Below, piece after piece: positions 48,701-57,372 of a stretch of DNA of 64,000 bases. The position numbers and the translations under genes were made by a program. The stretch is taken from assembly GCF_902806685.2 (NCBI RefSeq), contig NC_048546.1:1240001-1304000 (forward strand), written 5' to 3'. The stretch's first letter is position 1. Every line of letters begins with the position of its first letter. The stretch comes from Maniola hyperantus. Taxonomy: Eukaryota; Arthropoda; Insecta; Lepidoptera; Nymphalidae. The notes below the pieces were generated by a model. It was not told where the DNA came from and did no database searches. It saw nothing but the letters and a program-made list of their open reading frames with translations.

Positions 48701-51700
48701 ATTCAACCCCTAAGGGGGTAAAATAGGGATTTGAAATTTGTGTAGTCCACGCGGACGAAGTCGCGAGCATAAGCTAGTAGTAAGACAAAATCATCTAACT
48801 TTATGGAATCAAACCAATTCAAAAACAACAAAACACATGCTTCAAGTTTAAAAAAAATGATTAAAGAAGATTCACAAGACCTTGCATGTTGTAACGCTGG
48901 TAGTAGATGAGGCAACGCAGGGGCCCCCAGGGCTCCGAGCGCGGCCAGGGCCTCCAACAGCGCCACTTGTCGTTGTCCCCCGGCCCCCATTTGGGCCCCC
49001 ACCACAGCCGCGGTACGTTGTGCGTACAGATCCGGCTGGGCTGTGCTGAGTTGCACCTGATGATGATGAGATGACGTTTTTAGGTTCTGTACCCAAAAGG
49101 TGCCACCAACAGGTATTAGTAAGCCTCCACTATCCGTCCATCTGTCTGTTTGTCAGTGGACTGTATCTCGTGAACCACAATAAGTAGAGTGGAAAATTTT
49201 CACAGAATGTGCATTTTCTATTGCCGCTATAACGACAAATAATAATGAGATACCGTTAGAATCTTTACATCATCCCAAGTGACATCGGCTATAAATTTTT
49301 TGAAAAAAATTCAATATAGCGGCTGTATAGCGCCATTTTCAATGTGTTTTTTTTCACTTTTTAGTTAGTTTTATGGCAGGGTTCGTCTTTTTAACCGGTT
49401 GCGGCGAGCCCAAAAGGAGGAAACTCCGGAAAAGGAGGCCGTGCAAACTGTGGAACCAACTCCCATCGGTGGTGTTCCCACTAGATTACAACATGGGGTT
49501 ATTCAAGGGGCGGACCAACAGATTCCTAAAAGGCCGGCAACGCATCGGCGGTTCCTATGGTGCTGCAAATGTTCATGGGCGGCGGTAATTACTTATCAGG
49601 TGACCCGCCTGCTCGTTATATCTATTAAAAAAAAAAGGAGGGTTATGTGTATCAAAATGGCGAATTTTATGTGCATTAATGTGCGAGCTGAAAAAGATGA
49701 AGTACAATTAAACGTAGTCGGTTTTATAAAACTTTTAAATTACGTGTTTAATTTTTTCTACTTACCAAACAGCGCAAAGCAATCCGCAACGGTTTGATAT
49801 TGTTCTGACCGTTGGGTATACCCGTAGCGACTACCAGTGACTCTAGTGCCAGCATCAGATCTGCGCCTTCCACCGGTAAACTCTCCTCATAACTGCGAAT
49901 TTTACGTAAATTAGTACATTATAAATAATGTCTCTCCCGACTGTACTCACGTGTTTAGTCAAAGTCAAAGTCAAATGATTAATTCAAAATAGGTAATAAA
50001 TTACTCTTATTAATGGTCTGGTATGGTGTTAGATTTGTAAGATATAGGCCACGATTCTCTAGTCTCTCTCTAAACTAAATTTAGAGTATCTGCATCCTTT
50101 TCTTTTTACTAATGCTAAAAAAGGAACGGAACATGACTTTCACATTTAAAGACTCTAAGTTTTAGTGCACAATACAAATTTAAACAGTAGGTTCGCGAGT
50201 GCGTGCTAAAATCACGGGTTTTACCATCTAAAAATGAAATTTAGAAATGTCAAACTGCTTCTGTCCTTTTCATATTACAATAGTAAGAAGAGGGTGCGAA
50301 TACTCTAAAATTAGGTTGTGCTTAGAATCGGTGCCATAGTGGTGATAATTATAACGCAAACTTAAAACTAAAGCTAACAGTTGTGTGTTGGTGCTCTAAC
50401 CACCTCCCCCCCCCCCTTCTGATTTATCTTATGTGGTACGTAAGTACGAAAGTCTGTCAGTTTGTCTGAGGAATCTGGGTGTGTTTGTGTGTGTCTATAT
50501 CAAATATTTGAAAAGAGCAACCGCCGAGTTTCTTGCTGGTTCTTCTCGGTAGGAAAGGCATTCCAAATCAGTGGTAGATGCATCCGACTATTCGAAAGTA
50601 CTTGTAAAAGTTTATTCGAATAAAAAAGATTTTTATTTTTTTAGTTACCAGTGAACCACAATCCTAGTGAGCACGTCAGCCGCAATGGCGGCTTGCTGCA
50701 TGTCCACACTTAATGCTGCATCGCTGCAGAACTGCCGCAGCGCACTGGGAGAGGTGCCGATGGGACTGCCCGCTGACGCGCATACGGCAGGACAACGGAC
50801 GAGGATCTGGGGGTTATTGTTAGAACTTTATACACACCTCATTTATAATTATCTTATCACTAGATGATGCCCGCGACTTTGTCCGCGTGGATTTACGTTT
50901 TAAGAAATCCCATGGGAACTCTTTAATTTTCCAGAATTAAAAGTAGCCTATGTCCTTCCCCGGGATGCAAGCTATCTCTATACCAAATTTCATCAAAATC
51001 GGTTAAACGGATGGGCCATGAAAAGCTAGCTGACAGACAGACAGACGGAAAGACAGACAGACACACACACAGGATTTATAATATTAGTATGGATATGAAT
51101 AAAAAAATCAGTTTGGTCAGAATTTGATATGTAGTTAAGTAAGTACATGACATATTTTTATGCAATTTAATAAATTTAAGTTGTTTTTCCTAAAATATAA
51201 ATAATAAATTTTTTCATGTAATCATAATAATTGGTCAAAATATTGTTGGCTTATATGGCCACTTACCTACATGGGACGCGTGGCGTTGTCATGTCATTTA
51301 TGATAGTTATTTGTAGCGTATTGCAGTGTGCCGATACATGACTACCCATATCTACATGTATAAAAATGAATTGCAGAATGTGTTGCTACTTGCTGATCGC
51401 AAATCTCGAGAACAGCTGAACCGATTTCGCTAATTCTTTTTTATAATATTCCTTGAAGTACGATGATGGTTCTTACGGAGAGAGAAATTTAAAAAATTTG
51501 AATCGACTGTTAGGCGGTACGAAGTTCGCCGGGGCAGCTAGTGTATTATTATACAAGCGAATTGGTTTGTCGTTCAATCACACCACATCCCACAACGGAC
51601 CAACAGATCAGCGAAATCTTTTGCATTTACGAACTTTTTACAGTTAAATACTGGAGAGTAACAAGACTATTTTTATCCTGGAAAGTCAAAGAGCTCGCAC

Positions 51701-54700
51701 AGGATTTCAAAGACCTAAACCAACGTGGACGAAGTCGCGGACATCAGCTGGTCTATTCATATTTTCGCGACCGCGAAATATACAGGGTGTACGCAAAAAC
51801 GAAAACAGGTGATAGTACTGATCATTACTGATATGATACTATAAAAAAGAACGCAAAAAAATACTTAAAAAATTCCTACATTTTGTAAAAGTTCCACCAT
51901 ATATTGAAACATCTAACTGACGGTAAAGGTCAAAGTTGCGTAACTTGGTCACTCGGAGTCAATGCCGCATCGTAGGCGGGGCCATTGACCCGAGTTTTGC
52001 ATTGCGAGTTTGAAAAATACTTAATTACTAAAACTATAAAATGAGGCAAATTGTTATTGGTATTGGATTGTGTTTAGGTAGTATAACAAGAACGCTAAGT
52101 TTTTGCTAGCGTTCTGGTTACACTATACTGACCTGCATAACCTGCAAGCATAGCATGGTATGTTCTGGATCCTGAGTCGCCGTGGCCGCATGAACCAAAT
52201 CCCGAATACACTCAGCGGGCCATAGAGCTGCGTGTTCAGCTAACTTCTTCAGCCCTAGTAAAGCCGAGCGGCGGACTACGGAGCGAGCATCATTCATTGC
52301 TATACTTAGAAGGAGCTCCACCTTTAACAAAACATAGTTTTTTAGGGTTCTGTACCTCAAAAGGAAAAAGTAACCCTTATACGATCACTTAGTTGTCTGT
52401 CTGTCTGTCTGTCTGTCCGTCGTGTCTATCAAGAAAACCTAAAGGGTACTTTCGCGTTGACCTAGAATCATAAAATTTGGTAGGTAGGTAGGTCTTATAG
52501 CACAAGTAAAGAAATAAATCCGAAAATCGTGAATTTGTGATCACATAAAAAAAAAAATTTGAATGTGCTCATCTATGGTGTTCATGAAAAAATAATTAGT
52601 ATTTTCAATTTTATATTGTACAGTTCAATTTTATATCATTTATAATATTAGTAAGATACTAAGTGGGGTTTCATATGAAAGGGTTTTACTTGTACATTCT
52701 AAAACAGATTTTTATTTATTTTAAGGCTTAATAGTTTTTGATTTATTGTGCAAAATGACGATAAAATACGATTGTAGTATGGAACCCTCAGTGAGCGAGT
52801 CTGACTCGCACTTGGCCGATTATTCAATTGTTTTCCTGCATATAATATGTGTGTGCAATAAAGATTACTAAAAAACAAAAATATTTTTTTGCATTGCAAA
52901 TATTGCAATTTAATGGCGGTGTTCTGTGTCCAGCTGTTCTGTTTGGTGGCCATTTCGGTTTACCTGATCAGGCACATGCACCACAGTGTCCGCAGCAATA
53001 GCAGTGAGAGCAGTGATGGCCGCTCGCACTGAGCTTGATGAAGGAAACCTCTCCAGCAGAGATCTTAGAAGTTTCAAAACTCCTTGCGCTCGAACAGCTA
53101 GGAGAAAGTTTTAAAAATATATCAGTTGTTAAAATGACCTAATGGCCAAAATTAATATTCAATTCAATCTATCAATAATAATCTGTCAATAAGTGGAATA
53201 GTGACATGGTTCGGCATTGTCATAATCAACTCATCACCGGCTCACTATAGAGCATGGGTCTCCTCTCGAGAGTGAGAAGGCTTTTGGCCATAGTCTACCA
53301 CGCTGGCCATGTATGGATTGGTAGATTTCACACACCTTTGAGAACATTATGGAGAACTCTCAGGCATGCAGGTTTCCTCACGATGTTTTCCTTCACTGTT
53401 AAAGCAAGTGATCTTTAATTAATTAAAACACACTTAACTTTGACAAGTTAGAGGTGCGTGCCCGGGATCGAACCCTCGACCTCCGATTAGAAGGCGGACA
53501 TCCTAACCACTAGGCTATCACAGCTTAGTGACACGGTTGATTGTCAAAAAAGACAGAGTCTAGATACTCGACATATAAACTCTAGGTAAAATTTGAGCCT
53601 CAATAGCTCAACCGGTAAAGGACCACTCTTTTACTGGTTGAGCTAGTGAGGTTTCAGTTTTCAGTCCACACTGAAAACTAAAAGGTTGCCGGATCAAATC
53701 CCACCCATTCCTCTATTGTCGTACCTACTCCTAGCACAAGCCTGACGCTTCGCTGGAGAGGAAAGGGGAATATTAGTCATTTAACATGACTAATATTCTT
53801 AAAAAAAAAAGTATGCTCTATGAGGCTAAAAACTTCAACACACAGCTCACCTCCCCCATGAACAGTCCTCAAGGCTCTCACGAGCTTGGCTCTCCGCTCA
53901 GCGCCGGTGCTCTCACATTCCACCATATCTGACAGCTTGTTGCACATTGCCACTGCAAAGGAGCTGGGAACAAATTAAATACAAACCATTTTTAGACCAA
54001 GGACTACAATAAGCGCAATTTCACTGAAAACAAATCTATACTAATACTATAAAGAGATAATGTTTGTCCCCTACAAACAAATCTAATAATCAAAATAAGT
54101 AATCTTTGGAACTACTGAACTGATTTTGAAAATTCTTTCACCAGTAAAAGCTACATTACTCCTGCATGACAGGCTATATTTAGAAATCCCTATGAAAATT
54201 GAAACATAACATCGAACATGTAACATTTAAAAATTATAATAAGATTAAATTTTATATTTTTGTTATAAAATTTTCAATTATGATATTAAATTAATGTTCT
54301 CAAAGGTGTGTGAAGCTTGCCAATCTGCACTTAGCCAGCATGGTGAACTAGGCCAAACTCTTCACATTCTGAGAGGAGACACGCTCAGAAGTGAGCCGTC
54401 CATGGCTTGATCATGATGATGATAATGAATGTACTTACTTGGAATGTGCAGCAAATCTAGTAGTGGCATATATCGCAGCGTCCACCTCAACGTTGTCATG
54501 GCTCTCCAACCCCCTCCTGATCGCATGATGCACATTTTGCCGCTCAGGTATTATCCCTGCCACCGCACCAAGAGTCCTCAGCGCTAATGCCCTCGCCACA
54601 GGATCATTCGAATGTAGAACGCTGAAAACCCTTCTCAGAAACTCGTCGACGTTCAGGATCTTGTCTAAATGCTTCTCACTCTGTTGGCACACGCGTAATA

Positions 54701-54997
54701 CCCACAAACGTAAGAAATTATTCCCCATGCGAAACACATCGGCTAATTTTAAAAATGACGAGTTTATTAGTATAGGGAACGGGTATTTTTCGAATAAACG
54801 CGGAAAACGCACTATGGCTTCGCATTGCTCCCCTACTTTGCCCGATCTTAGACCTAAAACAATAGATTTTTTTAGAATATATTGATCAAAAGTCGACAAT
54901 ACAAACGAGGTTATATTTTCATACCTTTATCTAATTCGGTTAAAGCGGAGTTCGCGTCCTGTTCTGGTTCCCCAGAGCTATCATTAAATGTGTTCAT
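36782..54997 (-). CDS. IntS7: Integrator complex subunit 7
   Basis: Subunit of the nuclear Integrator complex (snRNA 3' processing and transcription attenuation). Minus-strand exons, in phase throughout: 54997-54925, 54853-54439, 53963-53851, 53097-52964, 52321-52133, 50806-50649, 49892-49766, 49056-48881, 47459-47274, 46549-46419, 44277-44045, 42259-42111, 40952-40751, 39158-38947, 38342-38264, 37880(or 37787)-37763 and 36993-36782; a last exon is probably 34501-34424. The total is near 965-995 residues against 962 in human. Diagnostic matches include GLRSGKVGEQCEAIVRFPRL, FPILINSSFLKLADVFRMGN, SHDNVEVDAA (HEAT-like N-terminus), GADGWTRYRVARA, TQPPPAIA, LALKLEGV and LWHTGPRTSIVIK. Another in-frame ATG lies at 55012. 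Introns are packed with repeats. The acceptor of the 37763 exon is uncertain. Confidence 0.93.
37000..37500. repeat. AAAACCGACTTCG-type repeat
   Basis: Shares CAAAAAAAATAAAAACCGAC, GGTGCCGGTGCCAATTAGCT, TGATCGCGAGCAATTTACTC and AAGTCGGTTAAAAA with 45726-46350. It includes a (CAT)n run at about 37305-37331. Confidence 0.65.
37501..37713 (+). mobile_element. Helitron-like copy
   Basis: AAAAGGAAAAGGTGACTGAC to GTCGCGAGCATAAGCTAGT. Lies in the IntS7 intron between the two last supported exons. Confidence 0.78.
37898..38209 (-). mobile_element. Retroelement C-terminal ORF fragment
   Basis: A 103-residue minus-strand frame with FVPFAVDTLGPWS, RRAGSFFAQRISLAVQRGNA and ASILGT. This C-terminal pattern recurs in retroelement reverse transcriptase polyproteins, as I recall it. 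It sits in an IntS7 intron, ends in a stop, and its 3' trailer runs into the doubtful exon at 37763-37880. Confidence 0.6.
39195..39835. repeat. CACGTG-hairpin repeat copy, interrupted
   Basis: Outer arms CATATCTCACACCCGGCTTA and its near-inverse (39775-39800), with GGGATCGAAACTAGTCGGGC inside and the terminal CTCACGATTGTTTAAACGCT. It is split by the MITE at 39227-39616. Confidence 0.7.
39227..39616. mobile_element. Harbinger-like MITE with TTA target duplication
   Basis: Inverted ends AGGTTTGTACGCACCTG and its near-inverse GCGCAGGTGCGTACAAACCT, each bordered by TTA (39224-39226 and 39617-39619). A three-base TWA duplication is the PIF/Harbinger hallmark. The very GC-rich inside is unlike its surroundings and has no transposase. 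Confidence 0.82.
40317..40607. mobile_element. MITE with TGGCACCGATTCT termini, copy 1
   Basis: Ends TGGCACCGATTCTAAGCAC and GGAATCGGTGCCA. An inverted second copy is at 50047-50336. Both lie in IntS7 introns. Confidence 0.85.
41036..41110. repeat. TATAGTA/TAATA microsatellite
   Basis: Compound AT-rich simple repeat (ATAGTATAGTATA, then ATAATATAATATAATATA). Confidence 0.85.
41325..41645 (+). mobile_element. tRNA-derived SINE, full copy
   Basis: tRNA-like head with A-box region GATAGCCTAGTGGTTAGGAC and B-box GGGGGTTCGATCCCGGGCAC. Body with AGGAAACCTGCACGCCTAAG, then a GATGATGATGATGAT tail. Best-preserved member in the window. Confidence 0.88.
42284..43298. mobile_element. About 1-kb element with GAGGGCGTTTGTGCACTCAT termini
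   Basis: GAGGGCGTTTGTGCACTCAT at 42284 and GAATGCACAAACACCCTC at about 43281-43298 are near-inverse. Inside are AT-rich sequence and a long imperfect hairpin (about 42835-42962, arms containing GACCTTATCTCTATTAC). No open transposase. Lies in the IntS7 intron between exons 44045 and 42259. Confidence 0.6.
43509..43736 (-). mobile_element. Helitron-like copy
   Basis: ACTAGCTTATGCTCGCGACT at the left and a (GTCA)n tract, then CTTTTCCTTTTATATATATT, at the right. Confidence 0.78.
43747..43797. repeat. Perfect hairpin, 24-bp arms
   Basis: Arms 43747-43770 and 43774-43797 are exact inverses with a 3-nt loop (TCC). It adjoins the Helitron-like copy. Confidence 0.9.
44701..44878. repeat. Inverted repeat of 60-bp arms containing tRNA-like sequence
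   Basis: 44701-44760 is inverted at 44819-44878 with very few mismatches; the loop is 58 bp. Both arms include the T-arm of a tRNA-like sequence (TGCAGGT..GATTCCTGCCGG). Confidence 0.88.
44726..44800 (-). pseudogene. tRNA-Ser(CGA)-like pseudogene
   Basis: On the minus strand: GCGAGAC acceptor strand, A box TGGCCGAGTGGGCAAGG, anticodon-loop region GGGCTCGAACCC (anticodon CGA), T arm GCAGGTTAGATTCCTGC and GTTACGC 3' strand. The acceptor pairs at six of seven positions, but the long variable arm expected of tRNA-Ser is only about AGAAGAT and the B box is altered (TTAGA for TTCGA). Probably a pseudogene or SINE head. Confidence 0.6.
45203..45364. mobile_element. AAGTCCCGCAAATTGCTA MITE copy
   Basis: AAGTCCAGCAAATTGCTAAA at the left and AGCAGTTTGCGGGTCTTATA at the right. 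Confidence 0.78.
45555..45710 (+). repeat. Retroelement-tail repeat with A/T-rich end
   Basis: ATCAAATATTTGAAAAGAGC, TTCTTGCTGGTTCTTCTCGG and TAGTAGATGCATCCGACTAT, then a TTTTTATTTTTATTTT tail. Same family as 50495-50642. Confidence 0.7.
45726..46350. repeat. AAAACCGACTTCG-type repeat, rearranged copy
   Basis: Contains the family both forward (ACAAAAAAAATAAAAACCGA) and inverted (ACGAAGTCGGTTTTTATTTT at about 45990), so it has an internal foldback. It ends GAAGTCGGTTAAAAAAAGG, 70 bp before the donor of IntS7 exon 46419. Confidence 0.6.
46650..46816 (+). mobile_element. Helitron-like copy lacking its 3' end
   Basis: TATAAAAGAAAAAGGTGACT through GACGGATCGGGCTGAAATTT to GGGGTTTGAAATTTG. The usual GACGAAGTCGCGAGCATAAG end is missing and unrelated sequence follows. 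Confidence 0.7.
46906..46990 (-). pseudogene. Partial duplicate of IntS7 exon 9
   Basis: About 85 bp match the 3' part of exon 47459-47274 plus its donor and early intron (compare 47244-47328). Shared blocks include ATGTTACCTCAAGCAAGCC and CGATATCTGGTCCA. The copy keeps the donor but has no upstream half or acceptor, so it is not a usable exon. Confidence 0.85.
47039..47236 (+). mobile_element. Helitron-like copy
   Basis: TTATAAATGCGAAAGTGTGT to GACGAAGTCGCATCAGCTAGT. It ends about 37 bp from the donor of IntS7 exon 47274 and separates that exon from its partial duplicate. Confidence 0.72.
47578..48012. repeat. CCGGCCAAGTGCGAGTCAGG-type repeat, full copy
   Basis: AAAAAAACCGGCCAAGTGCG to TTTTGAGGTACGGAACCCTA, including the GACAGACAGACAGACAAC tract. 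Confidence 0.75.
48115..48240 (+). CDS. Small unexplained coding-like exon
   Basis: After a good acceptor (CTATTTTTCAG) there is an open 41-codon stretch to TAA. It reads AGFEAIIRNPVDTNIAEKGT then KKPTALMFKKVF and DADFMNAVC. Composition looks protein-like and it lies antisense inside an IntS7 intron between repeats. It may be the last exon of a transposon-encoded protein whose other parts are gone. No family recognised. Confidence 0.35.
   Translation, partial: AGFEAIIRNPVDTNIAEKGTKKPTALMFKKVFDADFMNAVC
48271..48309. repeat. Perfect hairpin, 17-bp arms
   Basis: Arms 48271-48287 and 48293-48309 with a 5-nt loop. Confidence 0.88.
48405..48568 (-). mobile_element. tRNA-Phe-like SINE head
   Basis: On the minus strand from about 48565: GCCTCAATAGCTCAACTGGT (A box), GGACTGAAAACC (anticodon-loop position GAA) and GACGGTTCAAACCCCG (B box), then a body ending near 48405. 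The acceptor stem does not pair, so this is a SINE, not a tRNA gene. A rearranged relative is at 53590-53800. Confidence 0.65.
48572..48778 (+). mobile_element. Helitron-like copy
   Basis: GTAAAAGGAAAAGGTGACTG to GTCGCGAGCATAAGCTAGT. It begins directly at the edge of the tRNA-Phe-like SINE. Confidence 0.78.
49385..49640 (+). repeat. Retroelement-tail repeat
   Basis: Contains AAGGCCGGCAACGCATCGGC, GTTCATGGGCGGCGGTAATT and TCAGGTGACCCGCCTGCTCG, then an A-rich end. I recognise this as a common lepidopteran retroelement tail. Lies in an IntS7 intron. Confidence 0.65.
49962..50385 (+). repeat. AAAGTCAAAGTCAAATGATT repeat, interrupted
   Basis: Aligns with 35770-35930: AAAGTCAAAGTCAAATGATT, GTGTTAGATTTGTAAGATA, then TAGTGGTGATAATTATAACG. 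This copy is split after TTGTAAGATA by the MITE at 50047-50336. Confidence 0.75.
50047..50336. mobile_element. TGGCACCGATTCT MITE, copy 2
   Basis: Inverted relative to 40317-40607. Flanked by TA on each side. The uninterrupted paralogue at 35770-35930 shows the empty site. Confidence 0.88.
50495..50642 (+). repeat. Retroelement-tail repeat abutting a splice donor
   Basis: Same family as 45555-45710; its A/T tail (AAAAAAGATTTTTATTTTT) ends immediately next to the GTAACT donor of IntS7 exon 50649-50806. Confidence 0.75.
50859..51090 (-). mobile_element. Helitron-like copy
   Basis: ACTAGATGATGCCCGCGACT at the left and ACAGGATTTATAATATTAGT at the right. Lies 52 bp from the acceptor of IntS7 exon 50649-50806. 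Confidence 0.78.
51355..51755 (+). repeat. Second Helitron-like family, composite
   Basis: AACAGCTGAACCGATTTCGC, then GGCGGTACGAAGTTCGCCGG and GCAGCTAGTG (ends 51541), followed by a fragment ending GACGAAGTCGCGGACATCAG. The 51507-51541 end is shared with 37806-37842. Confidence 0.6.
51781..52126. mobile_element. ACAGGGTGTA MITE, copy 2
   Basis: Uninterrupted relative of 11336-11805, in opposite orientation. Its right end (CTAGCGTTCTGGTTACAC) stops about 7 bp from the last base of IntS7 exon 52133. Confidence 0.8.
52341..52825. repeat. CCGGCCAAGTGCGAGTCAGG-type repeat, inverted copy
   Basis: TTTTTTAGGGTTCTGTACCT to CTGACTCGCACTTGGCCGAT, with a (GTCT)n tract. Confidence 0.7.
53225..53528 (-). 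mobile_element. tRNA-derived SINE
   Basis: On the minus strand: AGCTGTGATAGCCTAGTGGT head, B box AGGGTTCGATCCCGGGCAC, and a body with AACATCGTGAGGAAACCTGC. Confidence 0.85.
53590..53810. repeat. Rearranged tRNA-Phe-like SINE with hairpin
   Basis: Contains TCAATAGCTCAACCGGTAAA, an inverted piece (TACTGGTTGAGCTAGTGAGG) and a body shared with 48405-48500. The hairpin 53768-53798 (13-bp arms, 5-nt loop) lies near its end. Confidence 0.65.
54290..54425 (+). repeat. SINE fragment
   Basis: TTCTCAAAGGTGTGTGAAGC to TTGATCATGATGATGATAAT; 3' part of the 41325-type SINE without its tRNA head. Confidence 0.65.
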
Positions 54998-55239
54998 TCT
55001 AATTCCAATCATTACAAAATTAAAAGAAAAAAAATAGAAATAAAATTATTTGGAATTTGTATTTGTCAACACTGCACTGGTCGGTGACTGCACTACATAT
55101 ACACTGTAGTCTGTGTGCACTACTTCACCGCTTGCCAAATTGACAATTGATTGACATTTAACAATAATTGACATTTTATTTCTCCCAACTCCAAGTGCGT
55201 TCGGAAAGCCAAGGCTAAAATGTTACTGTTGTAAAATAT

Positions 55240-55625
55240 TTAATTTTTTTTTTTTTTTTTTTTTTTGTCGTAAAGCACTGTCACCAGTACTTTACTACCA
55301 TTACAATCTAGCCTATGAAAGAGGCTAATAAGCAATATTATATTAACCTAAACTTATAAACGTACTTATACCTAAGAATCTGTCCATTGACTTAGCTTAG
55401 TTTATAGTTAAGATACCTTATTGGAAGACACTTTGTTCTTGTGTTCTTTAAATTGCACTAGCACTATGCTTTCACTTTGTTCGTGTGATCTTTGATTTGC
55501 ACTAGCACTACACTTTCACTATAACTACACTAGCTCAAAAGGCTTAGTCCTCTTAAGTCTACGTATTAGGTCTGTGTTGTCGAGGAGCTGGATAGCCTCG
55601 ACGTTAACGTCATGTTCATGGAGCA
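55240..55625 (-). repeat. Retroelement 3' end with poly(A), minus strand
   Basis: A T run at about 55241-55266 on the plus strand is the tail. Beyond it is a moderately unique stretch with two imperfect copies of TTTGCACTAGCACTA-type words. No coding motif seen. Confidence 0.5.
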
Positions 55626-55874
55626 TATAAAATATTTAATGAAAATAAAATATCAAAAAGCAACAATTTATCCTAATATTATGTGATTTAAATCTATTTG
55701 AAATTGAAAATTGAACAATAGGTACTTATGTACTAATCTCTAGTGCCATCTAGTGTAAATATAAAAAGTTTTACAAATGAAGTTTAGAGATAGTCGACAC
55801 TAGATGGAGCTACCAATCTTTTAAAAAAATCTTTCTCTACTTTTCCCTGAAAGTGAATTATTTTTCTTCTAAAA

Positions 55875-56825
55875 TAGCAGATTGGTAGCAGATAAGTAAT
55901 TTTGAGGAAAAATACGAAATGTGACGGTAACCTTAAGATAAACTATACAGATACCCAAATAGAAGAAGCTCAGCAGGTTAAATTTTTAGGAGTCCTACTA
56001 TTAGATAAAAATCTAAAGTGGAAAGCGCACGTCGACATAGTATGCAAAAAAATTCATAAATATGTTTATGTGTTATATAGATTACGCAAAACAGCATTGC
56101 CAAGTACGGTTTTGGCAGCTTATCACGGCTATGTCGCATCAGTTCTTCGATATGGACTCATACTGTGGGGAAACTCTAGTGAGGCTTACAGAGCTTTCAT
56201 AGCTCAAAAGAGATGCTTGAGAGCTATGACAGGAGCTTTTTACTTAGATTCATGTCAACCATTATTTAAAAAATTACGTATTCTCCCACTTCCGTGTATG
56301 TATATATATGAAATCTGTATCTTTGTGAAACAACATGATGATCTATTTACAAAAGCAAAAGATATTTATCCAAGGAATACAAGAAACGGTGATAGACTGG
56401 TGATTGAACATAGGTTTTACAGTGCATCTTACGGAAAATGTAGTTATGTCATGTGTATAAAAATATTTAATAAACTACCTCCAGGATTACGGGTATTACC
56501 CCTCCAACGATTTAAGATGGATCTTTTTAAGTGGCTTATAGATAAATGTTTTTATTCAATCAATGAAATGTTGGCACAGTAGGTTAAGTTGACTCTTATA
56601 ATATATAATATATAGAATTAAACTTGACTTAGATTGTAAAAATAATTAAAATTTAATGAATTTAACTATGCTAATAATTATTAGAATTTTATTAATTGTG
56701 TTATAATAGAAAAAATTTTGCATGCCAGAAATGGCCGATTACATTGATTCTTACTTACCTTAAAAATTAACTACCATTGTGACATGACGTATTCTAGCAA
56801 AATAAAGGATTTATGATTTATGATT
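55875..56825 (+). mobile_element. 5'-truncated LINE (jockey-like reverse transcriptase end)
   Basis: An open frame at 55902-56582 encodes the C-terminal part of a non-LTR reverse transcriptase: QQVKFLGVLLLDKNLKWKAH, then YRLRKTALPSTVLAAYHGYV and YGLILWGNSSE, and a tail with CIKIFNKLPPGLR. The catalytic YADD region is absent because of 5' truncation. About 240 bp of 3' UTR ends in a TTTATGA repeat. The open frame suggests a fairly recent insertion. Confidence 0.85.
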
Positions 56826-56888
56826 TTACAAATAAACCTATCTAACAAAAAGCTTTAGAGGCACCTACTGCACCTACTGCTATAAGCT

Positions 56889-57237
56889 AGGTTTTTTTAT
56901 TCAGATACAAGACCCTTTACTACAATCTCACTGGTAAGTGATCATGCAGTCTGAGATGAAAGCGGGCTAACCTGGAAGAATTATGAGAGTTTTCATTAAA
57001 CTCACACCCCTTTGGTTGCTACACGGCATCATACCGGAACCTGCCGTCGAACGCTAAATCGCTTAGCTGCTCGGCTTTGCTGGTAGGGTGGTAACTAGCC
57101 ACGGCCGAAGCTTCCCACCAGAACAGACCAGAAATTTAGAAATTATAAAATTACAAACCCCGCCGGGAATCGAACCCGGAGCCTCTCACTAATAAGACAA
57201 CAGCGCTTACCACTGCGCCAGGGAGGTCGTCAGTAGG
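56889..57237 (-). mobile_element. tRNA-headed SINE (TGGCGCAGTGG family)
   Basis: On the minus strand: CCTCCCTGGCGCAGTGGTAA, B box CCGGGTTCGATTCCCGGC, and a body down to the TTCAGATACAAG and T-tract end. Full-length; relative at 59352-59685. Confidence 0.85.
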
Positions 57238-57372
57238 TCATCGGGTTTTGTCTAACAACGACTCTGAAAAACAGTTTAAGTATTCTATTTCTGTGTCTGA
57301 ACTCTGAAATGTGACGGTAGATACGGTCTACTAGGTATAATGTTCGATCACCGAGAATAGGTACCTATTTAT

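Noticed and set aside
49373..49797. Two overlapping plus-strand frames
   Set aside because: They translate a common retroelement tail (GGCCGGCAACGCA, GGTGACCCGCCTGCTCG), not a gene.
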